DNA of 64,000 nt, from assembly GCA_934464615.1 (NCBI GenBank), contig CAKSKA010000003.1, positions 103,945 through 167,944 of the forward strand. Direction: 5' to 3'. Numbering within the stretch: position 1 is the stretch's first letter; the number at the start of each line of letters is the position of its first letter. A model generated the notes under the pieces. That model was not told where the DNA came from, searched no databases, and saw only the letters and a program-made list of their open reading frames with translations. The stretch comes from an uncultured Eubacteriales bacterium. Its GTDB lineage: Bacteria; Bacillota; Clostridia; Oscillospirales; Acutalibacteraceae. A program made the translations under genes and the position numbers. This document shows, piece after piece, positions 45,416 through 56,863 of the stretch.

Positions 45416-46174
45416 ATGAATATTGCGGTAATTACAGGCGCTTCATCGGGACTCGGATACGAATATGCAAAAGCGGTAGATACATCTTACGATAACATAG
45501 ATGAAATCTGGCTTATTGCAAGAAGACGCGACCGACTTGAAAAAACCGCTTATGAACTTAATACTACAGTGCGAATAATTGATATGGATTTAACGGACGA
45601 AACCGCCGTTTGCCGCTACGGAGAAATGCTTAAAATTTACGAGGCAAACGTAAGACTTTTAATAAACAATGCGGGATTCGGCAGACTCGGCTATTTTGAC
45701 GACATACAAATCAAGGACAACACCGGTATGGTGCGCCTTAATTGCGAAGCCCTGACCGAAATGACCGCGATAACCCTGCCGTTTATGTCGTCCGGCGCAC
45801 AAATAATAAACGTCTGCTCCATTGCGGCTTTTGCACCGAATACGCGTATGGCGGTTTACTGCTCTACAAAAGCGTATGTTATGAGTTTTTCACGCGCACT
45901 GCGCGGAGAACTTAAGCGCAAACGCATAAATGTGTTGGCAGTATGTCCCGGCCCTATGGACACCGAATTTTTGCCGGTTGCCAACATAACAAAGGGTGCC
46001 AGCCGTACGTTTGATACGCTGCCGCGCGTAAATCCGCAAAGCGTTGCCAAGCACTCCCTTGCGGCATCCAAGAAGGGAAAAGCAGTCTATACCGACCGCG
46101 CGTTTTATAAATTTTACAGATTTTTAAGCAAGATACTGCCGACAGGTCTTGTAATGAAAATGGCAGGCGCTTAA
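45416..46174 (+). CDS. Short-chain dehydrogenase/reductase
   Basis: A classical SDR of 252 residues: cofactor site ITGASSGLGYEYAKA (TGxxxGxG), NNAG at about residue 84, and the catalytic Ser-Tyr-Lys with YCSTKAYVMSFSRAL. ARRRDRLEK after the second strand suggests NADP(H). The SDR closes with a hydrophobic C-terminal segment (RFLSKILPTGLVMKMAG), like DltE/YqjQ-type family members. Substrate unknown. It stands alone between RNase Y and the ATPase operon; a repeat follows the stop. Confidence 0.88.
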   Translation: MNIAVITGASSGLGYEYAKAVDTSYDNIDEIWLIARRRDRLEKTAYELNTTVRIIDMDLTDETAVCRYGEMLKIYEANVRLLINNAGFGRLGYFDDIQIKDNTGMVRLNCEALTEMTAITLPFMSSGAQIINVCSIAAFAPNTRMAVYCSTKAYVMSFSRALRGELKRKRINVLAVCPGPMDTEFLPVANITKGASRTFDTLPRVNPQSVAKHSLAASKKGKAVYTDRAFYKFYRFLSKILPTGLVMKMAGA

Positions 46175-46175
46175 T

Positions 46176-46206
46176 GTGACAGGTTCGGATTATTATCGCT
46201 TGCCTA
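46176..46206. repeat. GTGACAGG half-palindrome joined to a solo arm of the 16.3-kb element
   Basis: One nt after the SDR stop comes GTGACAGG (46176-46183) running into GGTTCGGATTATTATCGC and CTTGCCTA. The second part matches both arms of the inverted repeat at 16319-16480 almost base for base, as a single arm. So two repeat families meet here. Confidence 0.7.
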
Positions 46207-46227
46207 GACACTAACTTAGTAAATATT

Positions 46228-46267
46228 AAAACCGGCTGTAAAAACTCAAGTTTTTACAGCCGGTTTT
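46228..46267. terminator. Bidirectional terminator, SDR/ATPase operon
   Basis: AAAACCGGCTGTAAAAACT, CA loop, and its reverse complement: a 19-bp stem with T-rich ends on both strands. Confidence 0.92.
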
Positions 46268-46270
46268 GCT

Positions 46271-46945
46271 TTATTCCGCAGCCATATCGGCCGCTTTTTC
46301 CGCGGCAATATTTTCCTCTATCATAGAATCCTTAATTTTCATAAGTCTTGTGGTGGTGCTGCGCTCGTTTTCATCCAGTTTCATTGTTATATACCGTATT
46401 GTGTCCTCGTAGCGCGGTATCATAACATGTTCAAGCGCATTAACTCTGCGGCGCGTCTTCTCTATCTCGTCCGCTAAAAGCTGACAGGACTTTTCCATCT
46501 CGGCAAGTTTTATCATTTTAGGAAAAATTTCCGAGAGTGCCTTTACCGCACCGTCTATCTCACCGGATGTAAAAGCGTATCCGTAGGAATAAACGTCATC
46601 GGCGTCCGAAGTCTTATATACCGTGTCAAAAACGGGTATCGTAACGCTCATAACATTTTGCTGTTTCACATCAAGGCTTACCTGCTGTTTAGGCATAAGC
46701 AATGCTGTTTGCAAAACCTGTTTTTGCATTACAGAGCCTGCCACCGCCATATAAGAGTTTGCCGTTTTTATTGCATCTTCAACCTCGCACCGCAGTTCAA
46801 GATTTTCCTTGACCATATCAAGAAAACGACGCATAAGTTCGTCTCTTTTATCTTTAAGCAATTTATGCCCTCTGCGCGATGTATTCAGCTTACGCTTGAG
46901 CTTTGTAAGCTCCATACGGGTTGCGTTTACATTTAAAATAGGCAT
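46271..46945 (-). CDS. atpD: V/A-type ATPase subunit D
   Basis: Central-shaft subunit, 224 residues. NVNATRMELTKLKRKLNTSRRGHKLLKDKRDELMR is the conserved N-terminal coiled coil, and a second long helix (MIKLAEMEKSCQLLADEIEKTRRRVNALEHVMIP) lies near the C-terminus. It turns inside the A3B3 ring and links to subunits F and C. Last gene of the operon. Confidence 0.94.
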   Translation of the reverse strand: MPILNVNATRMELTKLKRKLNTSRRGHKLLKDKRDELMRRFLDMVKENLELRCEVEDAIKTANSYMAVAGSVMQKQVLQTALLMPKQQVSLDVKQQNVMSVTIPVFDTVYKTSDADDVYSYGYAFTSGEIDGAVKALSEIFPKMIKLAEMEKSCQLLADEIEKTRRRVNALEHVMIPRYEDTIRYITMKLDENERSTTTRLMKIKDSMIEENIAAEKAADMAAE

Positions 46946-46959
46946 ATATAATTTCCCCT

Positions 46960-48333
46960 TTAAACCTTATCGTAAAACTCCTGCAAATATTCTTCGCTTA
47001 TACGTTTAAGTTCGCTTCTCGGTAATATTTTAAGCAGTTTCCAACCCAAATCCAGTGTTTGCTCAATACTGCGGTCGTTATCGTATCCCTGTGATACATA
47101 TTCCTTTTCAAATTCGTCCGCAAACTTTGCATACAGTTTATCCGTAGGCGTCAGTGCGGATTCACCCAGTATTACCATTAATTCCTTTGCTTCTTTTCCT
47201 CTGGCATATGCGGAGAACAGCTGATTCATTGTATTTGAGTGGTCTTTACGCGTCTTACCCTCGCCTATACCCTTATCTTTAAGGCGGGAAAGTGACGGCA
47301 AAACGTCTATAGGCGGCGTAATGCCCTTACGGTAAAGCTCGCGCGAGAGTATAATCTGTCCTTCTGTAATATAACCTGTAAGGTCAGGTATCGGGTGAGT
47401 TTTATCGTCCTCCGGCATTGTTAAAATCGGTATCATCGTAATACTGCCGTCCTTACCCCGTTGTCTGCCTGCGCGCTCGTAAATAGAAGCAAGATCCGTG
47501 TACATATATCCCGGATAACCGCGTCTGCCCGGAACTTCTTTACGCGCTGCCGAAACCTCTCGCAAAGCATCGGCATAATTTGTAATATCGGTTAAAATTA
47601 CAAGTACGTGCATACCCTTGTCAAATGCAAGATACTCCGCTGCGGTAAGTGCCATTTTAGGCGTTGCAATACGCTCTATTGCAGGATCGTTTGCAAGATT
47701 GACAAAAAGCACCGTGCGGTCAAGTGCGCCTGTTTCGCGGAAACTGTCTATAAAATAGTTAGACTCTTCAAACGTAATACCCATTGCGGCAAAAACAACC
47801 GCAAATTTTTCGTCTGTACCGCGGACTTTCGCCTGCCTTGCAATCTGCGCCGCAAGGTTTGCGTGCGGAAGTCCGCTGGCGGAGAATATAGGCAATTTCT
47901 GTCCGCGTACGAGCGTGTTAAGTCCGTCTATTGCCGAAACACCCGTTTGTATAAACTCCTGCGGATAAAGCCTTGCCGCCGGATTTATCGGTGTACCGTT
48001 TACATCCATTCTTTTATCGGGTATAATTTCCGGTCCGTTGTCTATCGGTCTGCCGAGGCCGTCAAAAACACGGCCGAGCATATCCGTCGATACGCCGAGT
48101 TCCATTTGTCTGCCCGTAAAGCGCACCTTGCTGTTTGCAAGATTTATACCCGCGGAATTTTCAAACAACTGCACCAACGCATTTGTACCGTTAATTTCAA
48201 GCACCCTGCAGCGCCGTATTTCTCCGTTTTCAAGTTCGATTTCGCCAAGTTCGTTATATGTTACGTTTTCCACGTCCCGTACTAACATAAGCGGACCTGC
48301 TACTTCATCGATTGTTCTGTACTCCTTAGCCAA
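46960..48333 (-). CDS. atpB: V/A-type ATPase subunit B
   Basis: The non-catalytic ring subunit (457 aa). It starts [18 protein letters not shown], has the regulatory-site sequence [18 protein letters not shown] in place of a P-loop, and contains [19 protein letters not shown] and [13 protein letters not shown], standard for B. Translation starts at TTG (48331-48333), 6 nt after GGGAGGG, two nt after the atpA stop. Confidence 0.95.
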   Translation of the reverse strand: MAKEYRTIDEVAGPLMLVRDVENVTYNELGEIELENGEIRRCRVLEINGTNALVQLFENSAGINLANSKVRFTGRQMELGVSTDMLGRVFDGLGRPIDNGPEIIPDKRMDVNGTPINPAARLYPQEFIQTGVSAIDGLNTLVRGQKLPIFSASGLPHANLAAQIARQAKVRGTDEKFAVVFAAMGITFEESNYFIDSFRETGALDRTVLFVNLANDPAIERIATPKMALTAAEYLAFDKGMHVLVILTDITNYADALREVSAARKEVPGRRGYPGYMYTDLASIYERAGRQRGKDGSITMIPILTMPEDDKTHPIPDLTGYITEGQIILSRELYRKGITPPIDVLPSLSRLKDKGIGEGKTRKDHSNTMNQLFSAYARGKEAKELMVILGESALTPTDKLYAKFADEFEKEYVSQGYDNDRSIEQTLDLGWKLLKILPRSELKRISEEYLQEFYDKV

Positions 48334-48335
48334 GT

Positions 48336-50096
48336 TCAGCCCTCCCTGCCGGCATTGTTGATCTGTGTGCCGATCTCTTTCAATATGCCTTCGTATTCTG
48401 CATCAATATCTTCTTCTTTTACATATTTAAATCTGCCTATTTTTTCTCTTACGGGCAATGCCGCAACCGTTTCTATATCGGCGCCCTTTTCAAGTGCCGG
48501 CAGTGCGGTATCGTAAAATGCCAAAATCAGTTTCATCATAAGCAGCTGTTTTTTAAGGCTTGTATATGTGTCAACCTCGTGAAAAGCAAGCTGATGCAAA
48601 AAGTCCTCACGGATGGATCTTGCGGTTTCCATTTTAAGTCTGTCGGCAGCGGACAGCGCGTCCATACCAACAAGTTTTACTATTTCGTCAAGTTCCGCTT
48701 CTTCCTGCAAAATCTTCATAAGTCTTGAGCGTAAATTCATCCAATCCTTATCAACATTTTCCTTGTACCAATCCGCCAGCAAATCAAGATAAAGCGAATA
48801 ACTTGTAAGCCAGTTTATAGCCGGAAAATGCCGTTTATACGCAAGGGAGGCGTCAAGTCCCCAAAAGACTTTAACAATACGCAGCGTCGCCTGCGATACC
48901 GGTTCCGAAATATCACCGCCGGGAGGCGATACCGCACCTATTACGGACAGTGCGCCTTCACGTTTATCGCTGCCTTTAACTATTACCCTGCCGGCACGCT
49001 CGTAAAATTGGGCAAGCCGACTGCCGAGGTATGCAGGGTAGCCTTCTTCGCCCGGCATTTCCTCAAGTCTGCCGGACATTTCGCGCAATGCCTCAGCCCA
49101 ACGGGAAGTAGAGTCCGCCATAAGCGCTACCGAATATCCCATATCTCTGAAATATTCCGCTATTGTAATACCTGTATATATTGACGCTTCACGCGCGGCA
49201 ACCGGCATATCGGAAGTGTTTGCTATAAGCACCGTACGTTCCATAAGCGATTTACCGGTATGCGGATCTATAAGTTCCGGAAACTCGTTTAAAACGTCGG
49301 TCATTTCGTTTCCGCGCTCGCCGCAGCCTATATAAACTACTATATCGGCTTCCGCCCATTTTGCAAGCTGATGCTGCGTAACGGTTTTGCCCGAGCCGAA
49401 AGGTCCGGGTATTGCGGCAACGCCTCCCTTTGCAATCGGGAACATACAGTCAATTACTCTCTGTCCTGTAATAAGCGGTTTATTCGGCGACAGTTTCTTG
49501 TCATACGGTCTTGCCCTTCTTACAGGCCAACGCTGCATAAGGGTTAACGCCGTATCGCCTTTCTCGGTCTTTACCGTACACACGGTATCTGTAACGGTAT
49601 ATTCACCCGAACTTATTTCGGTTATTTTACCTTTTACGCCTACAGGCACCATTATTTTGTGCAGTACAATGTCGGTTTCGGCAACGGTACCTATTATGTC
49701 ACCCTCGGATACCTCGTCGCCTGCCGATTTCAATGCGTTAAAATGCCATTTTTTATCTCTGTCAAGGCTTGCGACCTCGATACCGCGTTTTAAGTTGTTG
49801 CCCGCTTTTTTCATAATTGCGTCAAGCGGACGCTGTATGCCGTCAAATATACTGCCTATAAGTCCGGGACCGAGTTCCACGCTCATAGGATATCCCGTAG
49901 ACTCAACCGGTTCTCCGGTACCGAGTCCCGATGTTTCTTCGTAAACCTGTATAGATGCCCTGTCACCGTGCATCTCAATTATTTCTCCGATAAGATTTTC
50001 GTTACTTACCCTTACAACATCGTACATATTGGCATCACGCATATCCTTTGCAACCACCAAAGGGCCCGACACCTTAACGATAGTTCCTTTACTCAT
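48336..50096 (-). CDS. atpA: V/A-type ATPase catalytic subunit A
   Basis: The catalytic subunit (586 aa), which hydrolyses or makes ATP in the A3B3 ring. P-loop [13 protein letters not shown], the A-type insert (about 110-190, [19 protein letters not shown]), [30 protein letters not shown] and [13 protein letters not shown] are typical. I start at the ATG at 50096 with GAGGA 8 nt upstream; an ATG five codons earlier is less likely. Confidence 0.96.
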   Translation of the reverse strand: MSKGTIVKVSGPLVVAKDMRDANMYDVVRVSNENLIGEIIEMHGDRASIQVYEETSGLGTGEPVESTGYPMSVELGPGLIGSIFDGIQRPLDAIMKKAGNNLKRGIEVASLDRDKKWHFNALKSAGDEVSEGDIIGTVAETDIVLHKIMVPVGVKGKITEISSGEYTVTDTVCTVKTEKGDTALTLMQRWPVRRARPYDKKLSPNKPLITGQRVIDCMFPIAKGGVAAIPGPFGSGKTVTQHQLAKWAEADIVVYIGCGERGNEMTDVLNEFPELIDPHTGKSLMERTVLIANTSDMPVAAREASIYTGITIAEYFRDMGYSVALMADSTSRWAEALREMSGRLEEMPGEEGYPAYLGSRLAQFYERAGRVIVKGSDKREGALSVIGAVSPPGGDISEPVSQATLRIVKVFWGLDASLAYKRHFPAINWLTSYSLYLDLLADWYKENVDKDWMNLRSRLMKILQEEAELDEIVKLVGMDALSAADRLKMETARSIREDFLHQLAFHEVDTYTSLKKQLLMMKLILAFYDTALPALEKGADIETVAALPVREKIGRFKYVKEEDIDAEYEGILKEIGTQINNAGREG

Positions 50097-50112
50097 TGTT
50101 CTTATCCTCATT

Positions 50113-50424
50113 TCATTTTGATAAAATATCCGAGCCTACCGCTTTTTCCACGGATTTGTGTACATTTGCAATACCGGCACCTGTATTACCTTTAATTGCC
50201 GGTATTTGTATAATCGCCGGGAGATAACTGTTACGGTACTTTTCTATTTGTTCGCCGACACTGTCGGCAATGTTCTCGGTAATATATATAACCGCGTAGT
50301 TTTCTTCCGCCAACTTTTCTACGGCAGCGGCTGCGCTTTCACTGTTAACGGGACATACTTTAAGTCCCAGCGCCGCATAGCCGTAAATACTTTCGGTATC
50401 GCCGACTACCGCAACTTTATACAT
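50113..50424 (-). CDS. atpF: V/A-type ATPase subunit F (NtpG)
   Basis: A 103-residue Rossmann-like subunit beginning [20 protein letters not shown], with a C-terminal part that binds subunit D and stabilises the rotor. The ATG at 50424 overlaps the end of atpC by 8 nt (ATGTATAA), evidence of coupling. Confidence 0.92.
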   Translation of the reverse strand: MYKVAVVGDTESIYGYAALGLKVCPVNSESAAAAVEKLAEENYAVIYITENIADSVGEQIEKYRNSYLPAIIQIPAIKGNTGAGIANVHKSVEKAVGSDILSK

Positions 50425-51382
50425 AAGTTTCACGCACCCTTTCGGTTATTTTTGAATTATCAACACCCATTTCCTTGCAAGTAAGTATAATGCGTATGTT
50501 TTTAATCTGCGCGTCCGTCATCCAATAAAAAGCTATAACAGGATCTGCACCGAATGCAGTAAGTGCGCTTTCCCTCATTAACTGCGCCGTTTTTTCATCA
50601 CAGTATTTTTCAAGTTCGGACACGCCGTTTTTAAGGGGGGCAACAAATTCCGAAACGGGAGAATCGGCAATAAATGCCGTTACATCATCCGTGCCTTTAG
50701 CCGCCGCCAAACATAACTGTGCTTTCGGCAAATCCGGACTGTCGCATAAAGCCTGCTCAAAAAAACGCTCGCGTTTGCCTGCTGCCGCACCTCTGTACGC
50801 GATTTTTACATTTGCCATATTCACCGTAAGCAATACGTAATCCTTAAGCAAACGGCTATCCGTATCGGCGGCAAAGTCTGCCATGGTTTCAAGCGTCGCC
50901 CTGTCTATAATTATATCGGTCAGTTGTCCGTCACCGCTTTGCACCGTGCTTTCGTAAGCGGCCTTTGCGCACTCCCGCATATATTTCGGTAATGCGTCAA
51001 AATTGCCTGTAGTTATATTCTCCGAAAGATTTTTTGTATCGACATCGCTCGGATACACATAGTACGGTGCGGGATCGGAATTCGATGCCAACGCTTTAAC
51101 AGCCGCTTTAAGATTTTGGAAATCATTTTTAACGGTAAACACCTTTAAAAAATCTTCACCCTGCACTAAGCCTTTTACATATTCGTAATTATCGGCGGCT
51201 TCTTTATCCAAAAACTCATTATAATTTCTGCCTGCGGTATCCATACCCTTTGACGCAAGAAACGCCAGCGCCTCATCAAGCGATTTTGTATTTATAAGCG
51301 ACATAATCTGCGACTTGTTTAAAAGCGTATTTTCATACTGGCGCACCTGTGCTACCGCAAAAGCATATTGAGTATCTTTCAC
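50417..51382 (-). CDS. atpC: V/A-type ATPase subunit C (d-like)
   Basis: Funnel-shaped socket subunit (321 aa) that joins the shaft to the K ring. The opening KDTQYAFAVAQVRQYENTLLNKSQI and DVDTKNLSENITTGNFDALP, and the all-helical composition, fit the family, although identity is modest. It lies between E and F, as in the E. hirae ntp operon. Confidence 0.88.
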   Translation of the reverse strand: MKDTQYAFAVAQVRQYENTLLNKSQIMSLINTKSLDEALAFLASKGMDTAGRNYNEFLDKEAADNYEYVKGLVQGEDFLKVFTVKNDFQNLKAAVKALASNSDPAPYYVYPSDVDTKNLSENITTGNFDALPKYMRECAKAAYESTVQSGDGQLTDIIIDRATLETMADFAADTDSRLLKDYVLLTVNMANVKIAYRGAAAGKRERFFEQALCDSPDLPKAQLCLAAAKGTDDVTAFIADSPVSEFVAPLKNGVSELEKYCDEKTAQLMRESALTAFGADPVIAFYWMTDAQIKNIRIILTCKEMGVDNSKITERVRETYV

Positions 51383-51408
51383 TTAAGTTCCTCCTTAAAA
51401 CCGCCGCA

Positions 51409-51996
51409 CTAATTAAAAAGTATTTCGGCGGCGGAATCTTTCAGCACGTCCAGTTTTGATTTTATTAACGAGGAAAGACTGCAGTTTATCTCAATATTTC
51501 CGTATTTAAGTATAAATCCGCCGTCGGTGTCAACCGTGCCTTTGCCTGCCGTCAACGTACCCTTGCCGGATTTTTCGTTGACTTTACTTATAAAATCCGC
51601 CGGCAGTCTTTCGGTATCTTTCTTGTTAAAAAGTATTTCCCCGTCCACCGACTGCACATTTTTTATTGCAAGATGTTCAAGCAGTTCAAAATATTCGCGG
51701 TCAGGCAGCGTGCGTATTTTATCCGCCGCCGCATTTAAGACTTCGTAAATCATATCTACTTTAGCGGAAAGTACCGCCTTATTTCTGTCCGTTACTGCCG
51801 CGGACTTTGCGGTTTGCGTTATCTGTTTGCAGCGTACATCGGCTTTGCCTATAACTTCATCATAAGCTTTTTGCGCGTCAACCTTTGCCTGATTAATAAT
51901 TTTATCGGCGTCAGCCTGTGCCTTTGACAGTATGCTTTTTTCAAGATTACACGATTGCTCGTCTATTGTCGAAACGATTTTTTCTAAACCGGTCAT
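51409..51996 (-). CDS. atpE: V/A-type ATPase subunit E
   Basis: Peripheral-stalk subunit (195 aa): an N-terminal alanine-rich coiled coil (about 15-80, ILSKAQADADKIINQAKVDAQKA) and a mixed C-terminal domain ending VLKDSAAEILFN that contacts subunit B. CAGGAG lies before the ATG. Confidence 0.88.
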   Translation of the reverse strand: MTGLEKIVSTIDEQSCNLEKSILSKAQADADKIINQAKVDAQKAYDEVIGKADVRCKQITQTAKSAAVTDRNKAVLSAKVDMIYEVLNAAADKIRTLPDREYFELLEHLAIKNVQSVDGEILFNKKDTERLPADFISKVNEKSGKGTLTAGKGTVDTDGGFILKYGNIEINCSLSSLIKSKLDVLKDSAAEILFN

Positions 51997-52037
51997 TGTT
52001 TTTACTCCTGACGTTAGTTTAAACTGTCACACTGCAA

Positions 52038-54465
<2,428 letters not shown>

Positions 54466-54498
54466 TTTCAGCTTTGCCGTAATACCACCCTCTTTATT

Positions 54499-54521
54499 GT
54501 GACAGGAGCTGAACCTGCCGC
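54499..54521. repeat. Intercistronic palindrome, GTGACAGG family (degenerate copy C)
   Basis: GTGACAGG-N7-CCTGCCGC between atpH and atpI. Two arm positions deviate from copies A and B. A further half-site, TGTGACAG, follows the atpK stop near 52027-52034. Confidence 0.5.
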
Positions 54522-54539
54522 AATGTACTTATTTTAAGT

Positions 54540-54851
54540 CTACTGTGTAATTATTTTTAAAACCGCGTCTATTGCCGCCTGCATTTTCGGTTTTGTGTTT
54601 TCCCTTAATTCCGCCGTATATTTTTCGGTTTGTATACGTTCGTCCTTTAAAATTTCCTCGGCAGCGTCGCCTGCCTGTTTTGTCATTTTTGCATACTCTG
54701 CATCAGCGGCGGTTTTGCTTTTTTTAATAATTTCTTCGGCTTGCATAGCGGCATCCGTTACGATTTTCTTTGCTTCAAGTTCAGCCTGCTTTTGCTGTTT
54801 TGCCGCTTTATCTTCAGCCTGCAATACTTTCTCAACCGATTCCGAAACCAT
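54540..54851 (-). CDS. V/A-type ATPase peripheral-stalk subunit G/H (NtpF)
   Basis: A 103-residue, Ala/Lys/Glu-rich coiled coil (AEDKAAKQQKQAELEAKKIVTDAAMQAEEIIKK) that pairs with subunit E. I start at the ATG at 54851, 7 nt after GAGGAG; the frame stays open ten codons further without a site. First gene of the nine-gene operon. Confidence 0.88.
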   Translation of the reverse strand: MVSESVEKVLQAEDKAAKQQKQAELEAKKIVTDAAMQAEEIIKKSKTAADAEYAKMTKQAGDAAEEILKDERIQTEKYTAELRENTKPKMQAAIDAVLKIITQ

Positions 54852-54892
54852 AATATCACTCCTCTTTTTAATATTCCGCAAATGCTTTTTTT

Positions 54893-54953
54893 AATACCAA
54901 AAAAGCAAAATGGGAGCCATCCCTACAGACAGCTCCCCTATTATTTCGGTATT
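54893..54953 (-). promoter_or_regulatory. Structured leader of the ATPase operon, possible attenuator
   Basis: In the RNA, an outer stem AATACC/GGTATT (54953-54948 with 54898-54893) encloses an inner hairpin GGGAGC/GCTCCC (54937-54912). The inner hairpin is followed by ATTTTGCTTTTTT, which looks like a weak intrinsic terminator. Regulation by attenuation is inference. Confidence 0.5.
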
Positions 54954-54990
54954 AAATTTTTAATGTACAAACGGGTTTTCCGTTGCTAAG

Positions 54991-55019
54991 ATTATATCAC
55001 AGAATTAATCCCTTGTCAA
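54991..55019 (-). promoter_or_regulatory. Sigma-A promoter of the V/A-ATPase operon
   Basis: Consensus TTGACA (55019-55014), 17-nt spacer, TATAAT (54996-54991) on the minus strand. The leader to the first ATG is about 130 nt. Confidence 0.92.
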
Positions 55020-55049
55020 ATAGTTTTATTAAAAAATAAATACATAATT

Positions 55050-55727
55050 TCAATTTGCCTTTACATATGCTTCCAACCTGTAAATGGGTAAACCCTGATC
55101 GACAAATTTCTGCTCGTATTCGGTAACTATATTATTCTCAAAGCCGCTGTTATGCAGGTCTAACGTAACATTTTTAAATGCAAATCCGGCGTTTGACAAC
55201 TGTTCTATGGAAAACTCGAACAATTTTGCATTGTCTGTTTTCATATGTATTTCCGCGTCGGGCGCCATTATATTTTTATAAATTTTTAAAAACGGCGCCG
55301 CTGTAAGACGGTGCGAAGCATACTTGTTTTTAGGAAACGGACAGGAAAAATTAAGGTATATCCGCGATATGCTGTGCGGCGGTATATAACTTTTCAAATA
55401 CTCTGCCGAACATTTTAAGAATTTAACATTGCCGATTTCGGCTTTTCTTGCCTTCTCGCATGCGGAAACAATTACATTTGCACATTTTTCCGCCGCCAAC
55501 AAATTTACCTGCGGCTGCCTTTGTGCCAAAGTGCAGGCAAACTGTCCCTTTCCGCAGCCTATTTCAAGTTCTGTAGGATTTGTGTTGCCGAAAAGTTCGC
55601 TTAAATCAAACAAACCTCTGTCATTGTCCGCACTGTTAAAATTCCTGTCCTCGCGGTCTATTATTATAAGGTTATCCGCACATTGTGCCAAGCGCTCTTC
55701 AAGATTTTTCTTTTTCCTCATTCTCAT
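55050..55727 (-). CDS. trmB: tRNA (guanine-N7-)-methyltransferase TrmB-like
   Basis: 225 residues of the TrmB fold: SAM loop ELEIGCGKGQFACTLA, AEKCANVI, and the family block IYLNFSCPFPKNKYASHRLT followed by IHMKTDN. TrmB makes m7G46 in tRNA variable loops. In most homologues the block reads NFSDPWPK; here the catalytic-region Asp is Cys, so activity or specificity may differ. The gene lies 5 nt after the GT8 gene and ends just before the ATPase promoter. Confidence 0.85.
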   Translation of the reverse strand: MRMRKKKNLEERLAQCADNLIIIDREDRNFNSADNDRGLFDLSELFGNTNPTELEIGCGKGQFACTLAQRQPQVNLLAAEKCANVIVSACEKARKAEIGNVKFLKCSAEYLKSYIPPHSISRIYLNFSCPFPKNKYASHRLTAAPFLKIYKNIMAPDAEIHMKTDNAKLFEFSIEQLSNAGFAFKNVTLDLHNSGFENNIVTEYEQKFVDQGLPIYRLEAYVKAN

Positions 55728-55732
55728 ATCTG

Positions 55733-56590
55733 TTATCTCCCGTTTTTCAGGCTCTTAAGTTTATCTTCCATTTTCGACTTTGCCTGAAGATAAAAAACAT
55801 CCAATCTGCCTATATAATTGTTTTTCCACGGTTTGTTTCTTCCGCAATAGTGGATTATAACGGTGTTGGAACAAATATATTTAATGTCGATTTTCTCGTC
55901 GCTCTGCCTTTTAAAAACATACAGCCTTTCGGTCATATTGTATTTGTACGGATCAAGCGATATTATTTTGTCCCCGTAAAGTCCGCTTATAACATCCTGA
56001 TCCGGCAAAATAAGCTTCCCTTTATGCTCGTTTATATAAACAAACACATCGTTATAATTTTGCTGCCGCCGCAGCAAATCAAGATTTATAAGCATAACGC
56101 CGGAATTTATATACGGCATTTCTTCGTCCATATCAAGACGTATTTCGTTTACAATATGCAAAATACTGCCTATATGCGAAGCCGCGGCAAAATACGCGTT
56201 ATCCATAGGCAGACTGTACAGTTCGTCTATGCTTTTGTTAACTATTACATCGGGATCAAGATAGAGTATTCTGTCAAGGCTTTCCGGTAAATAGCGTGCG
56301 GCAAATATCCTGTAGTACATCTCTTTCGGATACCTGTCGGTAGTCGGTGCGTTTTCAAGTTCCCTTTCGTCAACCTTTACAAGATGTATGTTGCCCTTAT
56401 CACGCAACAACAGTTCGGAATCCTTTATATCCTCCACGCTCAAAGTGCTGTGAAGCATATAAATATCAAAAAATCTGTCGCCGTTGCTCTCAAGCAGTGA
56501 ACTTAACATTACATTAAAATGAGGTATATAGTTTTTATCAAGCGTAACCAATATATTTACGCCGTTTGTTCTGTTGTCGGTATTTATCAT
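55733..56590 (-). CDS. Glycosyltransferase family 8 protein
   Basis: 285 residues of a GT-A fold transferase. The start NILVTLDKNYIPHFNVMLSSLL and RILYLDPDVIVNKSIDELYSL, with the DxD-type metal site (DPD), and PYINSGVMLINLDLLRR define GT8. Such enzymes use UDP-Glc or UDP-Gal to build cell-surface glycans. AAGGAAG precedes the ATG. It shares a transcript with trmB, an unexpected partner. Confidence 0.9.
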   Translation of the reverse strand: MINTDNRTNGVNILVTLDKNYIPHFNVMLSSLLESNGDRFFDIYMLHSTLSVEDIKDSELLLRDKGNIHLVKVDERELENAPTTDRYPKEMYYRIFAARYLPESLDRILYLDPDVIVNKSIDELYSLPMDNAYFAAASHIGSILHIVNEIRLDMDEEMPYINSGVMLINLDLLRRQQNYNDVFVYINEHKGKLILPDQDVISGLYGDKIISLDPYKYNMTERLYVFKRQSDEKIDIKYICSNTVIIHYCGRNKPWKNNYIGRLDVFYLQAKSKMEDKLKSLKNGR

Positions 56591-56621
56591 GCTTTGCTTC
56601 CTTTTTTACATATTTACACAC

Positions 56622-56650
56622 ATTATACTTCCCGTAATGATATGCGTCAA
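56622..56650 (-). promoter_or_regulatory. Promoter of the GT8-trmB transcript
   Basis: TTGACG (56650-56645), 17-nt spacer, TATAAT (56627-56622), about 32 nt before the ATG. Upstream, 56651-56770 holds nothing recognisable. Confidence 0.8.
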
Positions 56651-56765
56651 GCAAAAAGGACGGATAATTGTTTCGGGCTGTCAAAAAACAATTTTACAGC
56701 AAAGCGCGATCCAACCGAAATTTCCTCCCTTCATCATTTACATATCATTATACAAATTCAAAAGG

Positions 56766-56856
56766 ATAAAAAAACGGACAAACAAGTCATTTTGTATTTA
56801 AATGCGGCATTTTCGGCTGTTTGTCTGAAATTGTGACATTAAACCCCGTTTGTCCG
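56766..56856 (-). terminator. Terminator with long loop after the 627-aa gene
   Basis: CGGACAAAC (minus strand, 56856-56848) pairs with GTTTGTCCG (56783-56775), followed by TTTTTTTAT. A second, near-identical CAGACAAAC (56827-56819) inside the loop offers a shorter alternative stem. Confidence 0.65.
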
Positions 56857-56863
56857 AAAAATC

